The notes below the pieces were generated by a model. The model saw only the letters and a program-made list of their open reading frames with translations, was not told where the DNA came from and did no database searches. This document shows, in pieces, positions 42,726 through 51,206 of a stretch of DNA of 56,931 bases. The first letter of the stretch is position 1. Each line of letters opens with the position of its first letter. The stretch comes from Candidatus Woesearchaeota archaeon. GTDB taxonomy: Archaea > Nanobdellota > Nanobdellia > Woesearchaeales > UBA10216. The stretch covers positions 1 through 56,931 of the forward strand of contig JACPBS010000015.1 in the NCBI GenBank assembly GCA_016180195.1. The letters run 5' to 3'. The translations under genes and the position numbers were made by a program.

Positions 42726-43439
42726 ATGACAGAGCAACTGTATCTCTCTGACTGCTATCTCAAGGAATTTGATGCGAGCGTTGTGGGTGTTGATGGCAGG
42801 CAGGTTGAACTTGACAGGACCGCATTTTATCCTGATTCAGGAGGGCAGCCTGATGACACTGGAATCTTTACCTGCGGAACAGGTGATTTCATTGTCAGCT
42901 GTGTTTCAAAGGATAAGGGGAGGATTGTGCACGTTGTTGACAGGGAGGGGATCAGAATCGGCTCCGGAGTTCACGGCCAGATTGACTGGGTGAGAAGGTA
43001 CGTGCATATGAGGTATCATACAGCCGCCCATCTTTTGGCAGGCATCATTCACAATGAGACTGGCGCAGTGATTACTGGAAACCGGATTGGCTCTGACGGG
43101 ACCAGGATTGATTTTAACCTTGGGGATTTTGACAGGGACCTGCTTAAGGGATTTGAGAAAAAAGCTAACGAGGCTATAGCCTCTGATTTCCCGGTGCTGA
43201 TCAGCTTTCTTTCCAGGGAGGATGCTTTGAAGATCCCTGATATTACCAAGCTTGCTATGGGGCTTCCCGAGTCAATAAAGAATGTCAGGCTTGTGACGAT
43301 CAAGGGTTTTGGCCGGGAAGCATGCGGGGGTACTCATCTTTCCAGTACAGGAGAGGCGGGCAGGCTTGAGATTTATGATTTTGAGAACAAGGGGAAAAAC
43401 AACAGGAGGATTTATTTTAAACTCAAGTGCGATGATTAG
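42726..43439 (+). CDS. alaX: AlaX-type alanyl-tRNA editing protein
   Basis: Protein of 237 aa, a free-standing editing domain that removes mischarged Ser or Gly from tRNA-Ala. DRTAFYPDSGGQPDDTG is the N-terminal beta barrel. HMRYHTAAHLLAG (HxxxH) and the later REACGGTHLS give the four zinc ligands. The size is that of AlaX-M/L. It overlaps the next gene by 8 bases, so the two are coupled. Confidence 0.93.
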   Translation: MTEQLYLSDCYLKEFDASVVGVDGRQVELDRTAFYPDSGGQPDDTGIFTCGTGDFIVSCVSKDKGRIVHVVDREGIRIGSGVHGQIDWVRRYVHMRYHTAAHLLAGIIHNETGAVITGNRIGSDGTRIDFNLGDFDRDLLKGFEKKANEAIASDFPVLISFLSREDALKIPDITKLAMGLPESIKNVRLVTIKGFGREACGGTHLSSTGEAGRLEIYDFENKGKNNRRIYFKLKCDD

Positions 43440-43977
43440 CGATTTTTTAATTCCTGCAATGGCCGTCGGGATTTCTGAGTTCGGGGATAAGACCCAGCTT
43501 GCTGTTTTTTCCTTGTCGTCAAGGTGCAGGAGCAGAATTTCACTTTTTTTTGCAGTTATGGTCGCTTTCTTGATTGTTGATGGCTTCGCTGTGTTGTTTG
43601 GAAGCATGGCAGGGCAAGTAGTGGATATGGGTATCATTAAATTGTTTGCATCTGCTGTTTTTATTGCATATGGATGTTACACGTTGCTGGGTAATAATGA
43701 TGGTGCTGGATCATTTGGGAAAACTGCCTTTTTTTCTGTTGTCGGGATGATTTTCCTTCTTGAGCTCGGTGACAAAACCCAGGTAGCAGCAATTCTTTTT
43801 GCTTCGCAGTTTAATCCGTTATTAGTCTTTCTCGGCATTGAGTTTGCGCTTGCATTTGTCACTCTTATTGCGATATTTGTTTTTTCCAGGTTTGTCTGGT
43901 TTGTTGACAAGGGCGTTATGAAATTTATATCCGGATTGCTTTTCATTGTATTGGGGTTTGTTTCTTTGTTTTTTTAG
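43432..43977 (+). CDS. GDT1/TMEM165-family (UPF0016) cation transporter
   Basis: Protein of 181 aa from ATG 43432. Two repeats each carry the family motif: VGISEFGDKTQLAVFSL and IFLLELGDKTQVAAILF. Six hydrophobic helices make the standard two-by-three topology. Members move Mn2+ or Ca2+, usually against protons. It overlaps alaX by 8 bases. Confidence 0.92.
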   Translation: MISDFLIPAMAVGISEFGDKTQLAVFSLSSRCRSRISLFFAVMVAFLIVDGFAVLFGSMAGQVVDMGIIKLFASAVFIAYGCYTLLGNNDGAGSFGKTAFFSVVGMIFLLELGDKTQVAAILFASQFNPLLVFLGIEFALAFVTLIAIFVFSRFVWFVDKGVMKFISGLLFIVLGFVSLFF

Positions 43978-44038
43978 TCACACTGGACACTGGACATGCG
44001 CGGACAAACCTTTTATTTGATGGCCTGATCGTTTTTCC

Positions 44039-44788
44039 ATGATTCGTAACAGTTTCGTCTTTCTTGACAGGATTGGCTTGGCCCGGGAAAGGGCCATATG
44101 GCAGTCAAATGTGAATGACTGGGACTGTTTTTTGGGGGCTTCACGTGTAAAGGGGATAGGGAAGTGTAAGCCTTTTTATGACCGGCAGATTCTTAGGGCC
44201 AAGAGGCATCTTAATGAGGATGATTCCTTCTTTTTTTCGGGCATATTCCCTGTTTCTGAGCATTGGAGACTTTACGAGCGGTTCCGCGATGATGTTGTTT
44301 TCATTGACATCGAGACATCAGGGCTTTCAGTCAACGATACCGTGACTGTTGTGGGGCTATATGATGGTTCTGACACGAAGACTATGGTTAGGGGAATTAA
44401 TCTTGACTTCAAAAGACTCGGGGAGGAGCTTTCCAGGTATAGGATGATCGTGACTTTTAACGGCAGCAGCTTTGATATTCCTTTCATCAGGAGGTTTACC
44501 GGGGTTCCTGGAGTTCCGCACTTCGACCTTAGGTTCGGGTGCAGACGGATAGGTTTGTCCGGCGGGCTGAAAGCGATCGAAAGGGAGGTTGGCATTAAGA
44601 GGAAAAATGAGTTTGTCGCAGGGATGAATGGCGGTGATGCTGCCGAGCTATGGCGGCTGTACAAGGCAACAGGCGACAGGTATTACCTGGACTTGCTTGT
44701 TGAGTACAACGAGGAGGATGTAATCAACCTCAGGCAGCTTGCCGATTTTGCTTATTCTAAGCTTAAGGAACGGGCATTAAATTTTTAA
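44039..44788 (+). CDS. RNase H-fold exonuclease (YprB/RNase_H_2 type)
   Basis: Protein of 249 aa. The DEDD-type catalytic residues are visible as FIDIETSGL, FNGSSFDIPF, and the late LLVEYNEEDVINL with the third aspartate. Resembles the ribonuclease H-like domain of the YprB family; substrate (DNA or RNA) unknown. The N-terminal 80 residues are a helical region seen in archaeal members. Transcribed alone from its own promoter. Confidence 0.85.
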   Translation: MIRNSFVFLDRIGLARERAIWQSNVNDWDCFLGASRVKGIGKCKPFYDRQILRAKRHLNEDDSFFFSGIFPVSEHWRLYERFRDDVVFIDIETSGLSVNDTVTVVGLYDGSDTKTMVRGINLDFKRLGEELSRYRMIVTFNGSSFDIPFIRRFTGVPGVPHFDLRFGCRRIGLSGGLKAIEREVGIKRKNEFVAGMNGGDAAELWRLYKATGDRYYLDLLVEYNEEDVINLRQLADFAYSKLKERALNF

Positions 44789-44821
44789 AATACGATATGT
44801 ATCGTATGTTATTGTCCGTTA

Positions 44822-45235
44822 CTATGAATTTTTCTTTTTGATTATTGAGCTTTTGTAGATTTCAGGCTGGTGAGATCCTATCCTGATTATTTCCGTATTT
44901 AATCCCTTCTCCAGTAGCCTTTCCTTTAGCCCTTCTGTGAATGACTGCTGGTCATACCCGAGACATATCGCATCAGGCTTCTCTTCAAGTATGGTCTTTA
45001 GCCTGTCCCCTTTGCTGCTGCCAATCACTATTTTGTCAGCGATTTTCAGCTGTTCCAAATGTCTTTTGCGCTCCTGAGAGGTGTACATGGGCTTCCTTTT
45101 CTTCACTTCTTCGACAGTTTCATCAGCAGCAACAACAACTACAAGGTAATCGCCGTGCTTCTTGGCTTCCTTCAGGTAGTATTCGTGCCCTTTATGGATA
45201 ACGTCAAAAGTCCCGAATGCCATTGTTTTTTTCAT
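44822..45235 (-). CDS. ribL: Cytidylyltransferase-fold FAD synthase (RibL-like)
   Basis: Protein of 137 aa. AFGTFDVIHKGHEYYLKEA holds the HxGH nucleotide-binding motif and the C-terminal YTSQERKRHLEQLKIADK the second substrate block. The length and motif spacing match archaeal RibL FAD synthases, which adenylate FMN, and related phospho-alcohol cytidylyltransferases; which of the two cannot be told by eye. Divergent from rpl10e. Confidence 0.8.
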   Translation of the reverse strand: MKKTMAFGTFDVIHKGHEYYLKEAKKHGDYLVVVVAADETVEEVKKRKPMYTSQERKRHLEQLKIADKIVIGSSKGDRLKTILEEKPDAICLGYDQQSFTEGLKERLLEKGLNTEIIRIGSHQPEIYKSSIIKKKNS

Positions 45236-45276
45236 CTTGGTAAAAACAACTTAGTGCGCAAGGTGATTTAGTTAAG

Positions 45277-45286
45277 TTTTTAAATA
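45277..45286 (+). promoter_or_regulatory. TATA box of rpl10e
   Basis: TTTTTAAATA, 21-30 bases before ATG 45307, fitting a leaderless mRNA. Confidence 0.5.
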
Positions 45287-45306
45287 CTTTATTCATTCCC
45301 GTTCTT

Positions 45307-45846
45307 ATGGCAAAGCTTAGGAAGGGTGTCAGTTACCGTACAATAGAGAGGCCTAACACCAGGATATCCAAATTCAAGGCAAAATCCTTTGTGAGGATGA
45401 CCCCTAACATAAAAATAATCAGGTTTGACATGGGTGAGCCTGGGAAGCCTTATGACTATGTTCTTTCGCTTATCCCTAAGTCAAGCATTCAGATCAGGCA
45501 GGAAGCCCTTGAATCTGCAAGGATGACTGGGTTGAGGATTTTGGAGGGTGCGCTTGGAAAGTCAGGATACCATTTCAAGATAAAGACCTTTCCTTATCAT
45601 ATTTTAAGGGAGAATCCGCTTGCTTCCGGTGCAGGTGCAGACCGAATGAGTACAGGAATGCAGAAGTCTTTTGGGAAGCCCATAGGTGTTGCCGCACAGG
45701 TTCGCGAGGGCAAGCCCCTGTTTCAGATTAGCGTTAACAGGGAGAATGTCCAGATTGCCAAGAAGGCTCTTCACAGGTCACTGACAAAGCTGCCTTGTTC
45801 TTTCACTATAGATATTTTGGCAAAGGAAACTATAACCGAAGCGTAA
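45307..45846 (+). CDS. rpl10e: 50S ribosomal protein L10e (L16 family)
   Basis: Protein of 179 aa. RKGVSYRTIERPNTRISKFK at the start, HFKIKTFPYHILRENPLAS in the middle, and GMQKSFGKPIGVAAQVREGK near the end are L10e signatures. It lies between helices H38 and H89 of 23S rRNA. Monocistronic. Confidence 0.95.
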   Translation: MAKLRKGVSYRTIERPNTRISKFKAKSFVRMTPNIKIIRFDMGEPGKPYDYVLSLIPKSSIQIRQEALESARMTGLRILEGALGKSGYHFKIKTFPYHILRENPLASGAGADRMSTGMQKSFGKPIGVAAQVREGKPLFQISVNRENVQIAKKALHRSLTKLPCSFTIDILAKETITEA

Positions 45847-45914
45847 GCATAATGCTTTTTTGCTCTCCGTTATGCAAAGTGCATTGATAATGGAACTTTC
45901 GATATGCTTTGTTA

Positions 45915-47513
45915 TTAGATGTACGCTGAAAAAGCAATTCGAGTCAGGGCTTCTGCACTATTCCATATGCTTGGGTCGTGAGGAATTGATTTGAGCAACT
46001 CGGGAATCCTATTAAAATGATGCTCGGTCGACCCTCCTCCATATACGGGTATGCGCCTTCCTATAGTCGTGAAAAAATCATAAATAAGGAATTCCGCAAG
46101 CTTCTTTTCGTCTTCGTTCCCGCTCCTGAGGATCTGGATCGGGTATGCCAAGTTGCCTATGATGTGAATGCCGCTCAATGCAAGTGCAGTGTAAGGCTTC
46201 TCTTTTTTTTTAACTGCATTTTCTGCCAGCCTTGCAGATGTATATAGCAATCTTGCTATTGATCCTCCTGATAAAATAAAAATTCCTGCTTGTTCATCTA
46301 TGAGGTGCATGAAGTAGAGGGCAGGTGCAATGTATGTTGCTTTCGATGCTGCAAATATAAAGCCGTGGACTCCGAAATCAGGAAGATACCCCAAAACTCT
46401 TTCGTGTTCAAGCGGCCTTCTTAACGAATCCGCTTCCTCTGATGAGATTTGTCCTTTTGTCTCCCAGCTTTTTATTCTCCTTTCAACATATTCTCTGGCT
46501 TTTTCTGTCCGGTAGTCAAGGGATGAAACATATTTCCATGCTGTTTTTGCAGCTTTCCTATAATCCACTGAGCCTGCCCAGCGTAAAACTGATTTAGGGA
46601 CATCTGAAAATAAGGTTTGCGCCCCTTTTCTTGCAAGGCCTGCTGCAATAGTCATTGCCCATATGTTTGTGTGCGCCCTATAGTATTCTGCTTGCTCTCC
46701 TGTAATCTTTCCTTTTTTTAATGCGAATTCTATCCCGCACTCTGCCTTGCTCATTGATTTCCACCTTTCCTGATGAAATGCAAGGGCTGAAATATCCTGT
46801 TCAAGATTTGAGACTTCTACGGAATCCAGTACCTGTTCGAGGCCGCCTATGTTTTCATTAACATATTCAGTAAGCCGCTTTACGTCAACATCGTCGTATA
46901 GTGGTCTCTTGAAATGCAAGGTCATTGGCAGGTAATATCTGAAAAATTTTACTGGATTGATAAGTATCTGCCAGGGGAATTGCGCCCCTCCGGATTCCAT
47001 GTCGATTAGAACTGTGCCCATTTTAGTTAATTTTAGGTTGTTGATTGCCCTTAAATTGTCTGTTTGCCATTTCTTCCCGTAAAAACCTGATTGAACAAGG
47101 TGTTCCCTTATTGTTTCCAAAGATTCGCATACAGCTTCAAATTCCTGGTTTCTGGAGAAAGGCGTTTGGAGGCAGGGGGACGAACCTTCAATAAATTCCG
47201 TATCAAGGTAATATGCTTTCCTTTTTTCATCCCACCCTATGCCGACTGCATTTGAAATGGTGATGTTCGGTTCCCAAAAGCGAAGTAAAGGTGAGAGAAT
47301 TCTCCTTCCATAGTATGCGCAAGAAATTGCATCTTCATTCCAGCCGTAATGGTTTGGAGCTCCTGTTGACAGCATCGTAAAAAAGTCTGCGAATGGGTCT
47401 CCAACGAAGGTCTTCCGTGCGATAACTTCTCGATCTACATTCACCTTTGTTACGACGCCTGATTTTCCTCTTCCAATCTCCGGCTCTATTTCAGCTTCAA
47501 GCGAGGAAACCAT
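45915..47513 (-). CDS. Kinase-like membrane-associated protein, 532 aa
   Basis: Unrecognised as a whole. Residues 10-30 read like a kinase G-loop and lysine strand (IGRGKSGVVTKVNVDREVIARKTF: glycine-rich IGRGKSG, then ARK). A stretch NLRAINNLKLTKMGTVLIDMESGG resembles a degenerate catalytic-loop/DFG region. The C-terminal half has hydrophobic helices (GFIFAASKATYIAPALYFMHL) and Tyr/Arg-rich segments. It overlaps the NOG1-type GTPase gene by 17 bases and is transcribed after it. It may be an atypical kinase or pseudokinase at the membrane. Confidence 0.5.
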   Translation of the reverse strand: MVSSLEAEIEPEIGRGKSGVVTKVNVDREVIARKTFVGDPFADFFTMLSTGAPNHYGWNEDAISCAYYGRRILSPLLRFWEPNITISNAVGIGWDEKRKAYYLDTEFIEGSSPCLQTPFSRNQEFEAVCESLETIREHLVQSGFYGKKWQTDNLRAINNLKLTKMGTVLIDMESGGAQFPWQILINPVKFFRYYLPMTLHFKRPLYDDVDVKRLTEYVNENIGGLEQVLDSVEVSNLEQDISALAFHQERWKSMSKAECGIEFALKKGKITGEQAEYYRAHTNIWAMTIAAGLARKGAQTLFSDVPKSVLRWAGSVDYRKAAKTAWKYVSSLDYRTEKAREYVERRIKSWETKGQISSEEADSLRRPLEHERVLGYLPDFGVHGFIFAASKATYIAPALYFMHLIDEQAGIFILSGGSIARLLYTSARLAENAVKKKEKPYTALALSGIHIIGNLAYPIQILRSGNEDEKKLAEFLIYDFFTTIGRRIPVYGGGSTEHHFNRIPELLKSIPHDPSIWNSAEALTRIAFSAYI

Positions 47514-48501
47514 TTTGGCCGATTTTTTCCAGCAGTTCCTTTAAGCCTATTCCTTTTTCCGCTGAAATCTCTGTTATCTCATGCTTTTCGGTTTTTTCCT
47601 TTATGTACGTTATTTGCTGCTTTTCCGATATATCATGCTTGTTTATCGCTATTGTTACTTTTATCTTGAAGTTCTTTCTTACATCCTCAAGAAGCTGCAG
47701 CTGTTCGTCAACGTCATACCCGCATGTTTCTGTAGGGTCTATTACGAAGATTATTGCGTCTGCAAGGTATTTTAGGGCTAGCATTGACTGGAGCTCTATC
47801 CTGTTTCTTTTTTCAAGGGGCCGGTCAAGAAGCCCGGGGGTGTCTATGAATTGAACTTTTTTCCCGTTAATGTTTGCATAGCCTATCATTAGGCCTTGGG
47901 TAGTGAATGGATATGGGGCTATTTCGGGCTCTGATCCTGTTATTGACCTGAGCAGTGTGGTCTTTCCCACGTTGGGAAACCCCGCTATTACTATTGTTGT
48001 GAGCCCGGTCTTTATCGAGGGGAATCTCTTTAGGATTTTTCTCGCGGATTCCAGGAATTCGAGCTCATCCTTTATTTGGTTCACTGTCGAGCTTACCCTG
48101 CCATAGTAGCTGTTCTTGTGTGTGTATACTGCCTTGACGTCCTTTGAGGCCCTTATCTTTCCGTAATATATCCTGCCCAGCCTTTCAGATTGCTGGTCTG
48201 CCCAGTTTACTGCGCCGAATGACTTTTTCAGCTTGTTGTAGTCTATGGTGCATTTTACCAGTTCCTTGTAGAAGTCGTCGAGCTCGTCAACTTTCGGAAA
48301 GTTCCTGACGATAGAGCTTAGTTCTCCATGAAGTACTCTGCCAACTGCCTTTATGCGTTCGGATTCTATTATTACTGTTTTCTTTAGCCTGTCTCCTTTT
48401 ATGCTTTCCCTGATCTTTTGCGCTTCCTTTTTCCCCTTTCTTATTGCAACATCAAGGTAGAACTGCGATTTCTCTACCTTTTGTAGCGTCTGAAAATTCA
48501 T
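47497..48501 (-). CDS. NOG1-type ribosome-assembly GTPase
   Basis: Protein of 334 aa. N-terminal helical domain (about 150 residues), then the G domain: GFPNVGKTTLLRSIT (G1), PYPFTTQG (G2 region), DTPGLLD (G3), NKHD (G4), EISAEKG (G5). Pattern and length fit the archaeal/eukaryotic NOG1 family needed for large-subunit assembly. It is the first gene of a pair with the kinase-like protein. Confidence 0.92.
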   Translation of the reverse strand: MNFQTLQKVEKSQFYLDVAIRKGKKEAQKIRESIKGDRLKKTVIIESERIKAVGRVLHGELSSIVRNFPKVDELDDFYKELVKCTIDYNKLKKSFGAVNWADQQSERLGRIYYGKIRASKDVKAVYTHKNSYYGRVSSTVNQIKDELEFLESARKILKRFPSIKTGLTTIVIAGFPNVGKTTLLRSITGSEPEIAPYPFTTQGLMIGYANINGKKVQFIDTPGLLDRPLEKRNRIELQSMLALKYLADAIIFVIDPTETCGYDVDEQLQLLEDVRKNFKIKVTIAINKHDISEKQQITYIKEKTEKHEITEISAEKGIGLKELLEKIGQNGFLA

Positions 48502-48550
48502 TGAGTGGTAGAAAAGAAAGCATTATAAAAATGTATGCGTTATGTTGATT

Positions 48551-49105
48551 ATGGCTGTTGATTTCGTCAAGAGGTGGGCATTGGCTGTTTCAATAGCCAT
48601 AGTTTTCAACCTTTTTGTAAATTATGGTTTGGCCACTTTCTATAAGGAACCGATGTATGAGGCTTATTGCAACTCAACCTTTTATGGCCCTAAGCCTGTA
48701 CGAATAGTGCCTCCAGACAAGGCGCAATGCCCCGATGCCCTGTTCAATGAAAGCCTGGAAAATGAATGTGCCGGGAGAAGGGGCTATATTCAGTACAACT
48801 ACAATGCATCAGGGTGCCCTGTTTCAGCCTTTTGTGAGACCTGCAATATTGCCTATGAGGAAGCAGGCAACAGGTATCATGGGAATGTTTTCATCTTCCT
48901 GGTTGTGGTTGGCGTGGCTGCTATCATAGCAGGCTTGATTATCGGGTTGCCTTCTGTTGGCATAGGTTTTCTTCTCGCAGGCATCATCAGCATCATTGTC
49001 GGGACGTTCAGGAACTGGGGGAACCTGACTGATGTTGTGCGTTTCATTGTTTTGGGAATCGTTCTTGCGGTTCTTATATTTGCAGGGGTAAAGAAGGTTA
49101 AGTGA
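48551..49105 (+). CDS. Four-helix membrane protein with Cys-rich external loop
   Basis: Protein of 184 aa from ATG 48551 (a TATA box about 20-29 bases upstream favours it over 48542). One helix at the N-terminus (WALAVSIAIVFNLFVNYGLA), then an about 80-residue loop with six cysteines (YCNSTF, QCPDAL, ECAGRR, GCPVSAFCETC) likely disulfide-bonded outside, and three more helices. Unknown function; similar genes are seen in small-genome archaea. Confidence 0.65.
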   Translation: MAVDFVKRWALAVSIAIVFNLFVNYGLATFYKEPMYEAYCNSTFYGPKPVRIVPPDKAQCPDALFNESLENECAGRRGYIQYNYNASGCPVSAFCETCNIAYEEAGNRYHGNVFIFLVVVGVAAIIAGLIIGLPSVGIGFLLAGIISIIVGTFRNWGNLTDVVRFIVLGIVLAVLIFAGVKKVK

Positions 49106-49263
49106 ACAAAACTTCAATTATTTCTAATGATGGCTTGATTTTATTACAGGTTTGTTTAATTTTTCCCTTTTTTTTTAATGTTTCGTTTAGTTACGATGCT
49201 GTTAAATTTAAATAATGCCTGCTTCAGCCAGAATATCGAGGAAAATTTTTGGAGGTTGGTGAA

Positions 49264-49587
49264 ATGGATTATAACGGAAAAGATGTTGGTTATTATGTGC
49301 CGTATTCTGGGGGCCAGGTGGCAGGTTTTGTTCTTTTGGCAAAAAGCCCTGAAGATGCGATTTACAAGGTCATGTCGAGTAAAGGCTCGAGACATGTTGA
49401 GCTTCAGGGTGGAGGGCGATGCTGCACATATGTTAGAGTGGACAAAGAAAATCTGTTTGGAACTCCTGTGCCGTTTGGTGCAGTTGCGGATTCGTTGCCA
49501 CGTGAAAGCTTGGTGGGTATTATAAGGACAACGAAATTGGGTCACAGGTTAGCGCCCGTTGCTGATATCGGAAGGTTCCTCCAATAA
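49264..49587 (+). CDS. Hypothetical protein A of a tandem paralogue pair, 107 aa
   Basis: Preceded by a clear ribosome-binding site GGAGGT 8 bases before the ATG. It is paralogous to the next gene: YYVPYSGGQVAGFVLLA matches YMAYDGSMELAGFVVRA, and NLFGTPVPFGAVADSLPRES matches GDLSAPVPWEDALASLDES. Unknown function, no signal peptide. It stands before its sister with a 16-base gap and the two are likely co-transcribed. Confidence 0.65.
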   Translation: MDYNGKDVGYYVPYSGGQVAGFVLLAKSPEDAIYKVMSSKGSRHVELQGGGRCCTYVRVDKENLFGTPVPFGAVADSLPRESLVGIIRTTKLGHRLAPVADIGRFLQ

Positions 49588-49603
49588 CCAACCGGAGGCG
49601 GTC

Positions 49604-49936
49604 ATGATGAATGAAAAAAGCGCATTTGCGTACATGGCTTATGACGGCAGCATGGAACTTGCAGGATTTGTTGTTAGGGCAGGAGGAAATCCGATTGATG
49701 ATTTGATGGCTGTGTGCCATGGCGCAATAGAGTTCTATAAGAGAGGGGAGGGAATCATTTATGTCAATCCATCGAAAGGAGATTTGAGCGCTCCTGTCCC
49801 TTGGGAGGATGCCTTGGCTTCTTTGGATGAGAGTTGCCTGTTGGGTTTGGTTAATCCGAGGATTGACCATCTGATCATGGGGCCTTCCCAGGTTGACGAA
49901 TACGTTTTGGACTCAGGTTTTCCCAGACCTCGTTGA
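49604..49936 (+). CDS. Hypothetical protein B of the tandem paralogue pair, about 110 aa
   Basis: Starts at ATG 49604 or 49607, preceded by GGAGG. Sister of the preceding gene (see its entry), with conserved glycines and the APVPW block. Its last 62 bases overlap convergently with the end of the epimerase pseudogene. Confidence 0.65.
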   Translation: MMNEKSAFAYMAYDGSMELAGFVVRAGGNPIDDLMAVCHGAIEFYKRGEGIIYVNPSKGDLSAPVPWEDALASLDESCLLGLVNPRIDHLIMGPSQVDEYVLDSGFPRPR

Positions 49937-50730
49937 GCCCTGATACCAGCGGTCTGTAGTCGGTTTTCAGATCTTTCCTGCTTTTTGACACGGCACAATA
50001 GAACTCCCAATCCTCATATGGGAAATCATGGGTTGTTGAAAATTTTACGTTTGGTTGTTTTCCCACTTCCCTGCCAATGTCCTTTACCAATTCGCCATAG
50101 CTTACGATTTCGTCAGAACAGATGTTATACGTATTTCCCATTGCTTTTTTGTTTCCGAGGCATGCTGCAAATGCTACTGCAGCATCCTGAACATGGACGA
50201 ACTGGACTTTTGGGTTGGATTTTGGTAGCCTGATTATTTGCTCATCGTATACTTTTTTGAATAGCCTGTCCATCCTTTGAGTGTAGTCTTTTGGCCCGTA
50301 AATGTACGTTGGCCTCAATATTGTGAAAGGTATTCCTGAGTTTCTGATTATCTCCTCGCATTTCACCTTTTCAATTCCGTACTTGCCGAAAGGATTTTTC
50401 CCCTCGGCTTTTGAATCCTCTTTTAGCGGCATTGGCTGATCCTTATTGTAAACCGCTATCGAGCTCGTAAAGATATAGTGCCCTATTTTTCCATTGACAA
50501 TTTCTATAGCCTTCTTTACCTGTTCAGGCTGGTATCCTGAGAAGTCGTATACGGAGTTGAAATGTCAGAAATTGCTCTCGACGCAATCTGTGGCACTTTA
50601 GTGCGCAGTAAGGACGAGCAATTTCTGAGCATGCTCAAGAACACGCCCTGGGCTTTAGCCTTTCTTTAAGCAGTTCAAGCATGGTGTAGTATCCAAGAAA
50701 CCTGTTTCCGCCGAGCACCAGGATTTTCAT
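49875..50730 (-). pseudogene. NAD-dependent epimerase/dehydratase broken by a palindromic insertion and deletion
   Basis: N-terminus from ATG 50730 has the Rossmann motif LVLGGNRFLG, then KPRACS and a stop. Downstream of a 64-base imperfect palindrome the frame resumes as FNSVYDFSGYQPEQVKKAIE, FTSSIAVYN (the S of the active-site region), and the Y-x-x-x-K motif KYGIEKVK, running to 49875. About 40 residues expected between the halves are missing. The ATGA overlap with the DUF411 gene confirms the original start. No intact protein can be made. Confidence 0.75.
50565..50628. repeat. 64-bp imperfect palindrome inside the epimerase
   Basis: Perfect 12-base arms TCAGAAATTGCT and AGCAATTTCTGA enclose a centre with GCACT-TT-AGTGC. 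It replaces coding sequence of the epimerase and could be a small hairpin insertion element, or an inverted junction formed during deletion repair or assembly. No second copy was noticed in the window. Confidence 0.65.
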
Positions 50731-51182
50731 ATTCTCATAAATTCTGAAATTTTTCCGTCCTTTCCGATTGAGTGTATCAGGAATTGTTCTTTTTTGTTTC
50801 CTGTCATTCCCGGGCTTCCTGATGGCATCCCAGGCAGTGCTATTCCGGCTATGTCTGGCTTTTCGGAAAGAAGCTTGTTTATCGCTTCTACAGGCACATG
50901 TCCTTCGACAAAATACCCTTCAATCACGCTTGTATGGCAGCTTTGCATGTTCCTTGGGACTTTGTGCTGCATCTTTATTGCGTCCATGCTGCTGACTGTT
51001 CTTGTGTCAACATCAAATCCTTTTTCCTTTGCATAGTCTGAATACAGTGTGCAGCATCCGCACCCCGCATCCTTGAAGATAACCAGCCTGCTCCTGTCTG
51101 AATCGCTGATTTCTGTATTTGCATTTGAGCATCCTGCTATGGTGATTAGGAGAAATGCAAGAATGCATAATTTGTTTTTCAT
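50727..51182 (-). CDS. DUF411 metal-binding lipoprotein-like protein
   Basis: Protein of 151 aa. Signal with lipobox: LAFLLITIAGCSNANTE. Conserved DUF411 blocks: FKDAGCGCCTLYSDYAKEKG, MQSCHTSVIEGYFVEGHVP and the Gly/Pro-rich GIALPGMPSGSPGM. Likely exported and binds copper or another soft metal through the cysteines, His and Met. It overlaps the epimerase remnant by 4 bases and follows malic enzyme. Confidence 0.85.
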   Translation of the reverse strand: MKNKLCILAFLLITIAGCSNANTEISDSDRSRLVIFKDAGCGCCTLYSDYAKEKGFDVDTRTVSSMDAIKMQHKVPRNMQSCHTSVIEGYFVEGHVPVEAINKLLSEKPDIAGIALPGMPSGSPGMTGNKKEQFLIHSIGKDGKISEFMRI

Positions 51183-51206
51183 GCTTTTAGGAATATCTTG
51201 TTATTT

